A stretch of 53,667 nucleotides of DNA from Motilimonas eburnea (lineage in GTDB: Bacteria > Pseudomonadota > Gammaproteobacteria > Enterobacterales > CBDFNC01), in NCBI RefSeq assembly GCF_021295345.1, contig NZ_JAIMJB010000025.1, positions 1 through 53,667 on the forward strand, read 5' to 3'. Shown here one piece after another: positions 1 through 8,629 of this stretch. The stretch's first letter is position 1. Every line of letters begins with the position of its first letter. Position numbers and translations under genes: made by a program. The notes beneath the pieces were generated by a model, which was not told the DNA's origin, did no database searches, and was given only the letters and a program-made list of their open reading frames with translations.

Positions 1-1
1 T

Positions 2-106
2 GTTGCTGTAATGCGTAAGTATTTAACGGGATTGTGGGCAGTTTATAAAGAAGGTCAAGCATTTGACTCCGCAAAATTATTCAATTTTGAGAGTAAAAAT
101 GCTTGA
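2..106 (+). CDS. IS110-family transposase, C-terminal fragment
   Basis: The open frame enters from the left edge and ends with TGA at 104-106. Its 34 residues contain VMRKYLTGLWAVYK and FDSAKLF, which match the conserved C-terminal end of IS110-family DEDD transposases as I know them. The catalytic and RuvC-like parts lie outside the window. The next 20 or so bases (GGACAGAGTATCTAC near 112-126) are probably the element's short end. From there to the first large gene at 345 I see no other gene. The window may start inside a complete insertion sequence or a remnant; this cannot be decided here. Confidence 0.75.
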   Translation, partial: VAVMRKYLTGLWAVYKEGQAFDSAKLFNFESKNA

Positions 107-344
107 ACTTGGACAGAGTATCTACAAGAGCTGCTCCACTAATAGCATTATTGTGAAGATCTGCATGAATTAGTGATCAAAAAAACGAAGATCCTGCCGA
201 TAAAGGCAACCAACTGATAAGCTAAGGAAAACTAATCCATTAGTAATCAATAAGTGGTAGTTTGGCTGAGCGCTCTGTTTAGCGATATGGCTTCTTTATT
301 GCCTAATTGGGTTGTTAATCTGTTGTTGCAATGGATAAAAATAG

Positions 345-3300
345 ATGGATTTAAAGGGATATACTGACATTGAGTTGGTGCACTTGGCGCAGCAAAGCCG
401 AGTTTATCGCGCGGTTAGAGAGGTCGACCAAGTTCAGGTGATGCTAAAAACGCCTAACCAAGATTTCCCCGATCCCCGTCAGTTATCCGCATTAAAGCGT
501 GAACATAGCATCTTACAGACCCTATCTGGCGATGGTTTAGCTCAAGCATTTGATTACATAGAGCAAAAAAACTCAGCCGTTTTGGTTAGGCAGTGGTTAG
601 AGGGGATATCACTGCGCCAATATGAAAAAGAGAACTCGCCTTCCTTAACACAAGCCTTAAATATAGCCATTCAACTTACGGATATTTTGGGTTGCGTGCA
701 TCAGCAACATTATTGTCACCGCGATATTTCTGCTGGCAATGTGATTGTTGATCCGGCCACTGAGAAGGTGAGTCTCATTGATTTTTGTTCCGCGCTGGAG
801 CTGCCCAATCGCGCTCGGCAAGTGATAAAGCCTAAGTTTATTGAAGGCTCAAGGCCTTATATGTCGCCCGAACAAACGGGACGAATGAATCGAGGACTGG
901 ATTTTCGTACCGACTTTTATTCGTTAGGGGTGTTGTTTTACGAACTGTTTACCCAGCGTTTACCGTTTGCGGCATCGGATAATAACGAACTGATCCATTG
1001 TCATATTGCGGTTGAGCCTGCCTTTCCTGATACGGTCAACCCTGACATTCCCCATCCCTTAGCGCGATTGATCATCAAGCTAATGAGCAAGTCGCCCGAT
1101 GATCGTTATCAGAGTGCACAAGGCCTAGCTGCGGATTTACGTCATTGTCTAGCTCAGTGGCAACAACATCAACGAATTGATGATTTTGTTTTAGCACAAC
1201 ATGAAGTGCAGGACTGGTTTATTCTGCCGGATAAACTCTATGGTCGTGAGCAACAAACCGCGCAGCTACTTAACACCTTTGATCGGGTGAGTGAAGGCAA
1301 GGGCCATTTGGTGTTTATTTCTGGCCCCGCTGGTATAGGCAAGACATCATTGATCCGTGAATTATACCGGCCACTGGCGGGCAAGGGCGGTTATATCGTT
1401 AGTGGTAAGTATGACCAAGTAATGCGACATCAGCCCTATTCCGCTTTGTTGCAGGCACTAACCAGTTTGGTTAGGCAGCTATTAGCTGAGCCCGCGGCCT
1501 TGATTGAGTATTGGCGGGATAAAATTCAGCAAGGCGTTGGCGTCAATGGGCAAGTCATCATAGAGGTGATCCCTGAGCTGGCTTTGCTCTTAGGCCCTCA
1601 ACCAAAATTGGCAACCTTATCGGTTGAAGCGGCGTCAACGCGATTTAACACCACGTTTCACAACTTGATGCACAGCCTAGGGCATACGCGTTATCCCTTA
1701 GTGATCTTTATTGATGATTTACAGTGGATCGATCCCCCTAGCTTAGCCTTGCTTGAAGCCATGGCGCCAGCTTTGGCCGATTCATCTTTAATGATGATTG
1801 CGGCCTATCGTGACAATGAGGTCGACCAAACCCATCCATTGTCTTTATCCATGCCCAATTTAACGGCCAGTTGTCCCCATGTGTTGTCGATTGCGTTAGG
1901 CGAGTTAGATGAGCCTGCGTTTGTGGCGTTAGTCCAAGATTGTGTTGCGTTACCTCACGCTGAACTCGCGCCATTTGTGGCCTTGTTGCGCCAGCGTGCC
2001 CAAGGTAACCCACTGATTTTTAGAACTATGTTGGCCTCATTGCATCATCAAGGCCATTTGTACTATGACTATGAAACAAACACTTGGGGCTGCTTGCTTA
2101 AAGAGGTAGAAAAGCTACCTACCATGCACAATTCACTTGAGATGTTAAGGGCTTATATTCTTCAGTTACCCGAGGCGACATCGAGTTTATTGCGTTTGGC
2201 TAGCTGTATTGGTAACACCTTTGACTTGCACTTGTTAGTGAGTTTAAGTGGTTTACCTCGTTCGAAAGTCGCGACCTTGTTGCTGCCTTGCGTGAGTGTG
2301 GGGTTGATCTTGCCCCTTGATGATGACTTTGAATTACTGACCACACAAGCCGGAGAACAGCTGCCGGATGTCGCATTTAGGTTTAGTCATGATAGGGTGC
2401 AGCAGGCCGCTTATACTTGTTTATCCGAGCAGCAAACAATACAAGCCCATTGGCAAATTGGCTGGCAAATGCTGCAAGATAGCCACGAGGGTGAAACCTT
2501 ATTTGATGCTGTTGAACACTTAAACCAAGGTTGCGCCTTAGCCAATGACGTTGAACGTGACCGCTTGGTTGAGTTAAATATTCAAGCTGCGGCGAAAGCC
2601 AAGGCCTCGGCGGCATTTAGTGTGGCTTATAATTGCTTAAGCCAAGCCCATGCCTTGTTAATCCCATTAGCCGAGCCTGAGCATTCAGAGCGCACGATAG
2701 ATCTTGAAATTCAATTGGCACAGGCGTGTTATCTGGTGGGGGAGTTTGAGCAAGCACAAGACTTGTATCAAGCTCTGGACGCTAAGAACACGTCAGTGGC
2801 CGCTAGGCTTAAGCTATGTAATATCAGAGCGAAACAATACCATCACCAAGGTTTATACCAAGCGTCTGTAGCTCAAGAGCGCGCCGCATTGGCCTTGTTG
2901 GGAATCGATTTACCCGATGATGATGACGCTTTGCTCGCTATGTTTGCAGAGCAGCAACAGCAAATTAATGCGCTACTACAGCGTAAAGATGCCGAGCGGT
3001 TATACCAACAAGCTGAGGTGGATGAAGCCCATTTTGTGTTAACCCATGAGCTATTGTTCGACTTATTCGTTGATAGTTATTTACTGGGGCGCGCCCCGTT
3101 ATTATCCGTTGCAGCGGCCATCAGCGCTCGAATTTCGATGGAGCAGGGCAATTGTTGTGTCACCTCTGCTGGCTACATTAATTACGCCACCATTTTATGT
3201 TCCAGTGGTCACTATCGCGATGGCCATGCCATTGGCCGTTTGGCGGTAAGGTTAGCAGATAAATACCAAAACCCCGCCTTTCAAAACTATACCTATCATG

Positions 3301-5369
3301 TCTTTTCGTTAGGGATTAATCACTGGCTTGAACCCCTAAGATCGAGTTATCACTATTGGCATCAGGCGTCTAAATTGTCACTGGAATCTGGCTCGCCCTA
3401 TGCGGGTTGGGTGTTTTTGCAAAAGCCTCACTTATTGTTTTCGGCCGGTGCGCCCTTAGTCGAAGTGGCTGAGCAAGTGAAGGCAAGTGAGCATTATCTG
3501 CAAGCCAACAAGCTTGATGATGTTGCTCAGTTACTGACTATTATTGTTAGCCAACCATTAAAGCATTTACTCGGGCAAACCCAGCATTTTGCCACCTTAG
3601 ATGACGCCAACTTTAATACCACAGAGTTGCTTCACCGTTATCAAGATGCGCCCTTCTTTCTTGGCCATACTTATTATGCCCAGCTGAGAGTGGATTTATT
3701 GGCGCAGCAATACCAAAGTGCAACGCAGTTAATGCAACGCTTAGCCGTGATTGAGGCAACCGTACAGGCGCAGATTATTCAGGTGGATAGCTGCTGGTTC
3801 GTTGCTTTGCAATTAAGCGCACCTTGCCATCACTTAAGCGGTGAGGCCAAGGCTGAACACTTGGGTTTATTACAGCAATTGATTGATAAGTTTGCGGTTT
3901 GGGCTCAGTTATGTCCGCATAACTTCAAACATAAATACTTATTACTTCAAGCTGAGTGGCTTCGCTTAGATGGCCAAACCATGGCTGCGCTTGATCATTA
4001 TGAGTTGGCGCGTGAAGCCGCCCTCGCGGGGCAGTTTTTGTTTGACGCAGCCCTTTGTGACGAGTTCACGGGCTTATTCTGGCTGAGCTTAAATAAAGCG
4101 TATCAAGCACAGAGCTACTTAAAGCGGGCGATGGCCGGTTATGAACAATGGGGCGCTAAAGCCAAAGTTAATTGGATGAAGGCCAATTACGCAGGTTTAT
4201 CCCCTGAATTGCCTAGTGCTTCAGGCTTGTTTGGCACATTAGATTCAACCTTAGGCAGCCATGATTTTTCAACAGCACTTGATATAAACACAGTGTTAAA
4301 AGCCTCCCAAGCGATCTCGCAGCATATCAACATAGATAAACTGAGCGACCAATTGTTAAGTTTGGCGGTAGAGAATGCTGGCGCAACACGAGGACTATTG
4401 TTATTAAGGCAAGCTGATGACTATGTAATTGCCAATGAAAACTGTGCCAAACAAGGGGGCGTCCTCAAGGTTGAGCTAGCGCAGTCATATAGCCAATCCT
4501 TGAGCTTGTCTCAAGGCATAGTGCGCTTTGTAATTAATACCAAACAATTAGTGCTTTACTCGCCAAAACAGCACGATGAGCAATTTGATCGCTGCCCTTA
4601 TCTGAAAAAGCACAAAGAGGTGGCGATTATTTGTGTGCCGATAGTGCGTCAAAATCAGCTCACCGGGATCTTATATCTTGAAAACAGTCACCTTGCCGAG
4701 GCCTTTATGCCGGAGCGGGTGTATACCTTACAAATTTTGGCCACGCAAGCCGCCATTTCCTTGGAAAATGCGCAAATGTATCGCGATTTGCAGGGCTTAA
4801 ATAAAAATTTGGAAGCGCTGGTGGATGAGCGCACCCAAAAGCTACACCATGCTAACCAGTTGTTAGTTGAAAAGAACAATGAGCTGTATTTGCTTTCAAC
4901 CACAGATCAGCTAACGGGTATTTATAACCGCCGTTATATGGAAGAGCAGTTACAGGCAAGTTTAACCACATTAATGCTCCAACCTGCCTGTGTGTTGATG
5001 CTAGATGTCGACTATTTTAAGCAGGTTAATGACAACTACGGCCATGACGTGGGTGATGATGTTTTAGTCAATGTGGCCAATATCATAGGGCGAGTGATCC
5101 GCCGAGTGGATGTTGCCGGGCGTTGGGGCGGAGAGGAATTTGTGATCCTCACTATGTCGGATCTCGCTGGCGCTAAAGCCAATGCCGAGCGCCTTGCTAG
5201 AGAGGTGGCGACACATACTCATCCAACAGCAGGGATAGTCACAGTGAGTATCGGAGTTACGCCGTTATGCGCGACGGATACATTAGATTCTGCCTTAGTA
5301 CGCGTCGATAAGGCGTTGTATGAAGCCAAAAATCAGGGGCGTAATCAAGTGGTGGTTAGGACTAAGTAA
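345..5369 (+). CDS. Multidomain kinase-like/ATPase/GAF/GGDEF signalling protein
   Basis: A 1674-residue cytoplasmic signalling protein of the Ser/Thr-kinase plus AAA-type ATPase class. Residues 5-275 form a protein-kinase-like domain with Lys35, the HRD loop (125-127) and Asn132, but DFG is replaced by DFC (146-148). A P-loop ATPase follows: Walker A 327-335 (GPAGIGKTS) and a Walker B-like IDD near 456-458. Residues about 640-1300 are helical, TPR-like. A GAF domain spans about 1311-1475, then a short coiled coil, then a GGDEF domain ending at the C terminus. The GGDEF site is intact (GGEEF, 1595-1599) and the product-inhibition I-site RxxD is present at 1586-1589, so diguanylate cyclase activity is likely. 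Kinase activity is uncertain. No membrane segment or signal peptide is evident. The start is taken at ATG 345, although a strong ribosome binding site is not visible. Confidence 0.88.
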   Translation: MDLKGYTDIELVHLAQQSRVYRAVREVDQVQVMLKTPNQDFPDPRQLSALKREHSILQTLSGDGLAQAFDYIEQKNSAVLVRQWLEGISLRQYEKENSPSLTQALNIAIQLTDILGCVHQQHYCHRDISAGNVIVDPATEKVSLIDFCSALELPNRARQVIKPKFIEGSRPYMSPEQTGRMNRGLDFRTDFYSLGVLFYELFTQRLPFAASDNNELIHCHIAVEPAFPDTVNPDIPHPLARLIIKLMSKSPDDRYQSAQGLAADLRHCLAQWQQHQRIDDFVLAQHEVQDWFILPDKLYGREQQTAQLLNTFDRVSEGKGHLVFISGPAGIGKTSLIRELYRPLAGKGGYIVSGKYDQVMRHQPYSALLQALTSLVRQLLAEPAALIEYWRDKIQQGVGVNGQVIIEVIPELALLLGPQPKLATLSVEAASTRFNTTFHNLMHSLGHTRYPLVIFIDDLQWIDPPSLALLEAMAPALADSSLMMIAAYRDNEVDQTHPLSLSMPNLTASCPHVLSIALGELDEPAFVALVQDCVALPHAELAPFVALLRQRAQGNPLIFRTMLASLHHQGHLYYDYETNTWGCLLKEVEKLPTMHNSLEMLRAYILQLPEATSSLLRLASCIGNTFDLHLLVSLSGLPRSKVATLLLPCVSVGLILPLDDDFELLTTQAGEQLPDVAFRFSHDRVQQAAYTCLSEQQTIQAHWQIGWQMLQDSHEGETLFDAVEHLNQGCALANDVERDRLVELNIQAAAKAKASAAFSVAYNCLSQAHALLIPLAEPEHSERTIDLEIQLAQACYLVGEFEQAQDLYQALDAKNTSVAARLKLCNIRAKQYHHQGLYQASVAQERAALALLGIDLPDDDDALLAMFAEQQQQINALLQRKDAERLYQQAEVDEAHFVLTHELLFDLFVDSYLLGRAPLLSVAAAISARISMEQGNCCVTSAGYINYATILCSSGHYRDGHAIGRLAVRLADKYQNPAFQNYTYHVFSLGINHWLEPLRSSYHYWHQASKLSLESGSPYAGWVFLQKPHLLFSAGAPLVEVAEQVKASEHYLQANKLDDVAQLLTIIVSQPLKHLLGQTQHFATLDDANFNTTELLHRYQDAPFFLGHTYYAQLRVDLLAQQYQSATQLMQRLAVIEATVQAQIIQVDSCWFVALQLSAPCHHLSGEAKAEHLGLLQQLIDKFAVWAQLCPHNFKHKYLLLQAEWLRLDGQTMAALDHYELAREAALAGQFLFDAALCDEFTGLFWLSLNKAYQAQSYLKRAMAGYEQWGAKAKVNWMKANYAGLSPELPSASGLFGTLDSTLGSHDFSTALDINTVLKASQAISQHINIDKLSDQLLSLAVENAGATRGLLLLRQADDYVIANENCAKQGGVLKVELAQSYSQSLSLSQGIVRFVINTKQLVLYSPKQHDEQFDRCPYLKKHKEVAIICVPIVRQNQLTGILYLENSHLAEAFMPERVYTLQILATQAAISLENAQMYRDLQGLNKNLEALVDERTQKLHHANQLLVEKNNELYLLSTTDQLTGIYNRRYMEEQLQASLTTLMLQPACVLMLDVDYFKQVNDNYGHDVGDDVLVNVANIIGRVIRRVDVAGRWGGEEFVILTMSDLAGAKANAERLAREVATHTHPTAGIVTVSIGVTPLCATDTLDSALVRVDKALYEAKNQGRNQVVVRTK

Positions 5370-5385
5370 TGAGTAAGGAATATAA

Positions 5386-7581
5386 GTGCGAGTGAAACAG
5401 GATAAAAATAACAGCCGAGCTATCAAAAAAGCGTTATTAGTTGTGACTAGCCATACGGAGCTTGACGGCACAGGGCAAAAAACAGGTTTTTGGTTTGATG
5501 AATTAGCGACCCCTTTTTGGGGATTGTATGATGCCGGATACGAAGTTTGTATCGCTTCGATAAAAGGCGGCAAGGCCAGTGCCGATCCCCTCAGTGCTCA
5601 AGGTGAGTTTGCGACGCCTGCCGTGCAGCGCTTTTTAGCATCCGATTTTGCGATGTCTTGGCTCGATGATACCTTGCTGATTGATGAAGTGAATGTCCCT
5701 TCTTTTACTACTTTGTTTCTTTGCGGCGGCCATGGCACCTTGTGGGATTTTAAGCAAAGTCGTGGCTTAGCTCGAGTGGTGAGTGAATTTTACGCCGGAC
5801 AAAAGTTAATTGCCGGCGTTTGCCATGGACCAACGGGACTTTTATCAGCGAAAAAGCCAGATGGCAGTGCGCTGATTGCAGGCCTTAAGTTAACCGCATT
5901 TTCGGACGCTGAAGAAACCTTAACCCCGCCGCAATATATTCAAGCCTTACCCTATCATTTAGAAGATGCCTTGGTTGAGCAAGGGGCAAATTATCAATGC
6001 GGGCAACCCAATGCGCGTTTTGTTCGCTCTGAAAAAGGCCTGATCACAGGGCAAAACCCTGCGTCGGTCGAGCTGGTAACGAAAACCTTACTGGATGCGC
6101 TGAGTAAAAAACGGGTGTGGTTAGACACTAACCTAGCGATAGGGGCTGCGAATCCAGCTGGGCAAGTGTGCAAGGTAGACGATGCTTACGCGCTGCTTAG
6201 TCTATTTAATAGCAGCAACGTAAAAGTGCAGGGCATTAGCAGTGTTTTTGGTGAGACAGATACGCTGACGGCATCACAACTTGCCAAGATGTTAGCGAAC
6301 CGATTTGGTCCGGTGGCGTTACCAGTTGCGACAGGTGCTGCTCAAGCCCTCAATATTAGCGAGGTGAAGTCCAATGAGGCGGTGAAGCGGTTAGCGCAAG
6401 CCTTGCGTCAAGGGCCTATGACGCTGGTAGCCCTTGGGCCGTTAACCAACATTGCAACGCTTATCCTGCTTCATCCCGACTTAACCAGCCAGATAGAACA
6501 GCTTATTTGGGTGGCTGGGCGTGCCAGTGAGCATGGGGCGTTTATCGGTGGCCCTAAACAGCAAACGCCACTTGCCGATACGGGCTTTGAATTAGATGTG
6601 GATGCAGCGCGAGTGGTATTAGCCAGTGATATTCCCGTGGTGTTAACGCCATTTGAGTTAGGGGGCCAAGTGTGTGTAACCCAAGCTGATTTAAAGGCAT
6701 TAGAAGAAAGTCACGGTGTTGGTGAGTATTTAAGTGAGCATTCACAGCCTTGGCTAAATAAATGGACACAGGATTATGGCGCGCAAGGATTTACGCCGAT
6801 AGCGGCACTGGCTGCCGGGTTTGCGATAAACCCGAACCGATACCAATGGCAAAAATTAGCGGTGGAGTTTCGTATCGCCGCCGATGATACCAAAGGGGCC
6901 CGCTTTGGCACGCCGGAACAATACAAGCCCTATCTCGTTGTTTCGCCTGAATGCCAAAGCCCATACTCGGTGCTTTACTGTACCCATGTGGTCGACGACT
7001 TTAAGCAATCTCTGCTATCTGGGATCATTAACCCCAATGATCCGGCTAAGTACATTGCAGCCGTGTCGCACTTAAACATCATAGTGGACGATGTTGATGA
7101 AGCCACCGCGTTTTATCAGCGCACCCTTGGTTTTGAACAGGCCTATGATGAAGCCGGAGAAATCATGGATTATCCGCATTTAACCTTGGCTTCATTTGCG
7201 AAAGATGCGGGCTTTACCAATGGTAAAGTCGATGTGGATATCCGTTTTTTGCGTCACCCTACCGCAGGTCTTTACCTTGAATTAATGCGTTATTACACCC
7301 CACAAGGCGAGCAAGTAATCACTAGGAAAAACACCCATGATATGGGCGGCGTGCGTCATACCGCGCTTGAGGTGAACGATATTATGGAAGCCTTTAACTA
7401 CCTTAAAGATCAGCCTGGGGTCGAAATGGTACGTTTTCCTGATGATCAAGATAATGATGAGCAAGGGCCGCCCATGGTATTGGCGCCATTCCCAATGTCG
7501 TTCTTTTACTGGCGCGACCAATATGGTGTGCAGTGGGAAATGGAATGCGGCAGAAAACGCGGTTATTTAAGAGGCATCTAA
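5386..7581 (+). CDS. DJ-1/PfpI - nucleoside hydrolase - VOC fusion protein
   Basis: A 731-residue protein made of three enzyme-like domains. Residues 14-237 are DJ-1/PfpI (Hsp31-like), with the nucleophile Cys146 in GVCHGPTG followed by His147, and Glu39 as the probable acidic partner. Residues 243-555 resemble inosine/uridine nucleoside hydrolases: the Asp-rich nest is DTN (247-249) with VDD (264-266), and ALGPLTNIATL is typical of the family. The second Asp of the usual DTD is Asn. Residues about 562-722 are a vicinal-oxygen-chelate (glyoxalase/dioxygenase-like) domain retaining His (SHLN), Glu (YLELM), His (RHTALEV) and Glu (QWEMEC) as possible metal ligands. The start is GTG 5386, behind AAGGAA at 5375-5380. 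It lies 16 bp after the preceding gene, so co-transcription is possible. The combined function is unknown; glyoxal or nucleoside detoxification is only an inference. Confidence 0.85.
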   Translation: MRVKQDKNNSRAIKKALLVVTSHTELDGTGQKTGFWFDELATPFWGLYDAGYEVCIASIKGGKASADPLSAQGEFATPAVQRFLASDFAMSWLDDTLLIDEVNVPSFTTLFLCGGHGTLWDFKQSRGLARVVSEFYAGQKLIAGVCHGPTGLLSAKKPDGSALIAGLKLTAFSDAEETLTPPQYIQALPYHLEDALVEQGANYQCGQPNARFVRSEKGLITGQNPASVELVTKTLLDALSKKRVWLDTNLAIGAANPAGQVCKVDDAYALLSLFNSSNVKVQGISSVFGETDTLTASQLAKMLANRFGPVALPVATGAAQALNISEVKSNEAVKRLAQALRQGPMTLVALGPLTNIATLILLHPDLTSQIEQLIWVAGRASEHGAFIGGPKQQTPLADTGFELDVDAARVVLASDIPVVLTPFELGGQVCVTQADLKALEESHGVGEYLSEHSQPWLNKWTQDYGAQGFTPIAALAAGFAINPNRYQWQKLAVEFRIAADDTKGARFGTPEQYKPYLVVSPECQSPYSVLYCTHVVDDFKQSLLSGIINPNDPAKYIAAVSHLNIIVDDVDEATAFYQRTLGFEQAYDEAGEIMDYPHLTLASFAKDAGFTNGKVDVDIRFLRHPTAGLYLELMRYYTPQGEQVITRKNTHDMGGVRHTALEVNDIMEAFNYLKDQPGVEMVRFPDDQDNDEQGPPMVLAPFPMSFFYWRDQYGVQWEMECGRKRGYLRGI

Positions 7582-7739
7582 TTGAATTAGCTTCACTTTA
7601 GGCAATGGTGTACTTGGCTTGAGACTGCGTACGCTATTGCCAACTGTTTTCTATATTGTCTCATCAAGCGAGAGAAGTCTCGCCGCTTTCAGTCTTCTTA
7701 ACCGCATTTCTCGATGAATATTTTAAACAAGGTTTTAGT

Positions 7740-8141
7740 ATGAAACTTAATGGATTAACGCGCATCAGTATAACCCTAGTCCTGTTACTTAGCTCGGTAC
7801 GGGCTTTTGCTAGCGATGACTACAGCGTGCAGCTTTACTTTGGTCTTTCTGTTCCCGATGGTAGCGGCGTGTCTATGCAGCAGTGGGATACCTTTATGAC
7901 CGAGCATATCGTGACACGCTTTGCTGGCTTTAATGTGGTGGACTCGGTGGGCTATTGGCAGGGCAAGCCCGAGCGCTCCAAAATAGTGACTATCTTGCTT
8001 AAAGCCTCGCAAGTGGCTGAAGCTGAAGCGGTAGCTCGCCAGTATGCTAAACAGTTTCATCAAGATTCAGTGATGATGGTGAAAAGCTCTGTAGTGAAGG
8101 TTGAGTTTGTGAGCGCAAAAGAGCCTGAATTAATCCAATAG
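7740..8141 (+). CDS. Exported DUF3574-like protein
   Basis: 133 residues from ATG 7740, preceded by AAGG about 8 bases upstream. The frame is open further upstream (from 7656), but this start gives a clean signal peptide: basic MKLNGLTR, a hydrophobic stretch, then a likely cleavage after AFA. The mature part (LYFGLSVPDGSGVS, QQWDTF, then a region ending in KIVTILL) matches my memory of DUF3574 proteins, small secreted proteins without a known activity. I see no lipobox and no catalytic motif. It stands alone between the fusion gene and the convergent tRNA gene. Confidence 0.7.
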   Translation: MKLNGLTRISITLVLLLSSVRAFASDDYSVQLYFGLSVPDGSGVSMQQWDTFMTEHIVTRFAGFNVVDSVGYWQGKPERSKIVTILLKASQVAEAEAVARQYAKQFHQDSVMMVKSSVVKVEFVSAKEPELIQ

Positions 8142-8233
8142 CTAGTTTTTAATCACGACATGGTGAAAGTGGTCATCCATTCACACTGGATAGAATGGCG
8201 AGTAGAAAGCGAGAAAATCAGATATGCCCCAAA

Positions 8234-8269
8234 GAAAAAAGCACTTAATACCAATGATATTAAGTGCTT
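8234..8269 (-). terminator. Rho-independent terminator of the tRNA gene
   Basis: Read on the minus strand, an 11-bp stem (arms 8240-8250 and 8258-8268) with a 7-base loop is followed directly by a run of six T. It lies 8 bp past the tRNA 3' end and fits a one-gene tRNA transcript. Confidence 0.8.
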
Positions 8270-8276
8270 ACAAATT

Positions 8277-8353
8277 TGGTGGCCCCTCACAGACTTGAAC
8301 TGTGGACCTACCGATTATGAGTCGGGTGCTCTAACCAGCTGAGCTAAGGGGCC
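8277..8353 (-). tRNA. tRNA-Ile with CAU anticodon (lysidine type)
   Basis: A 77-nt cloverleaf with encoded CCA. The acceptor stem begins GGCCCCT and pairs with AGGGGCC, the D-arm is AGCTCAGCTGGTTAGAGC, the anticodon loop carries CAT (CTCATAA), and the T-arm contains GTTCAAGTC. A CAU anticodon alone would suggest Met. However, the acceptor stem with C4-G69 and C5-G68 matches the minor tRNA-Ile2, whose C34 is converted to lysidine by TilS to read AUA, and not elongator tRNA-Met. Annotation pipelines may label it tRNA-Met. Confidence 0.85.
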
Positions 8354-8483
8354 TATATTATTGTTGCTCTTTAAGTGTGCAGAAGGGCTAACTTCTGTCT
8401 CGACATCCTTATCTTGGCCAGCCAAGTGAGCTGCAAACCGATGAGATAAAAGGTCGATTTATTCTTCTTATTAAGCGGGGGAG

Positions 8484-8512
8484 ATTATATAGAGCTCGCT
8501 GAGCCCTGTCTA
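8484..8512 (-). promoter_or_regulatory. Sigma-70 promoter of the tRNA gene, stringent type
   Basis: The minus strand shows TAGACA (8507-8512), a 17-bp spacer and a perfect TATAAT (8484-8489), followed by a C-rich discriminator (CTCCCCCGC). GC-rich discriminators are typical of stable-RNA promoters repressed by ppGpp. Start of transcription near 8477 implies a leader of about 120 nt removed during tRNA maturation. Confidence 0.8.
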
Positions 8513-8582
8513 CTGTTAGCCAATCGTTTGCTGTTTTTATAGTCAGTTGGTTGCAGTGAAGCAAGGGGGCCTAGTGATCAGG

Positions 8583-8613
8583 CAAAAAAATACCAGCCGA
8601 AGCTGGTATTTTT
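8583..8613 (-). terminator. Terminator of the rpsU-yqeY-dnaG-rpoD operon
   Basis: A perfect inverted repeat (arms 8588-8597 and 8602-8611) with a four-base loop, TTCG when read on the minus strand, flanked by A and T runs. It is 17 bp past the rpoD stop. The symmetry would allow it to act in both directions. Confidence 0.85.
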
Positions 8614-8629
8614 ATCTGCGAAGGGTCGC

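Noticed and set aside
8160-8342. Plus-strand open frame of 60 codons
   Set aside because: It runs through the tRNA terminator and into the tRNA gene on the other strand and has no recognisable protein features.
8277-8353. Elongator tRNA-Met
   Set aside because: The anticodon is CAU, but the acceptor stem (C4-G69, C5-G68) fits the lysidine-modified tRNA-Ile2.
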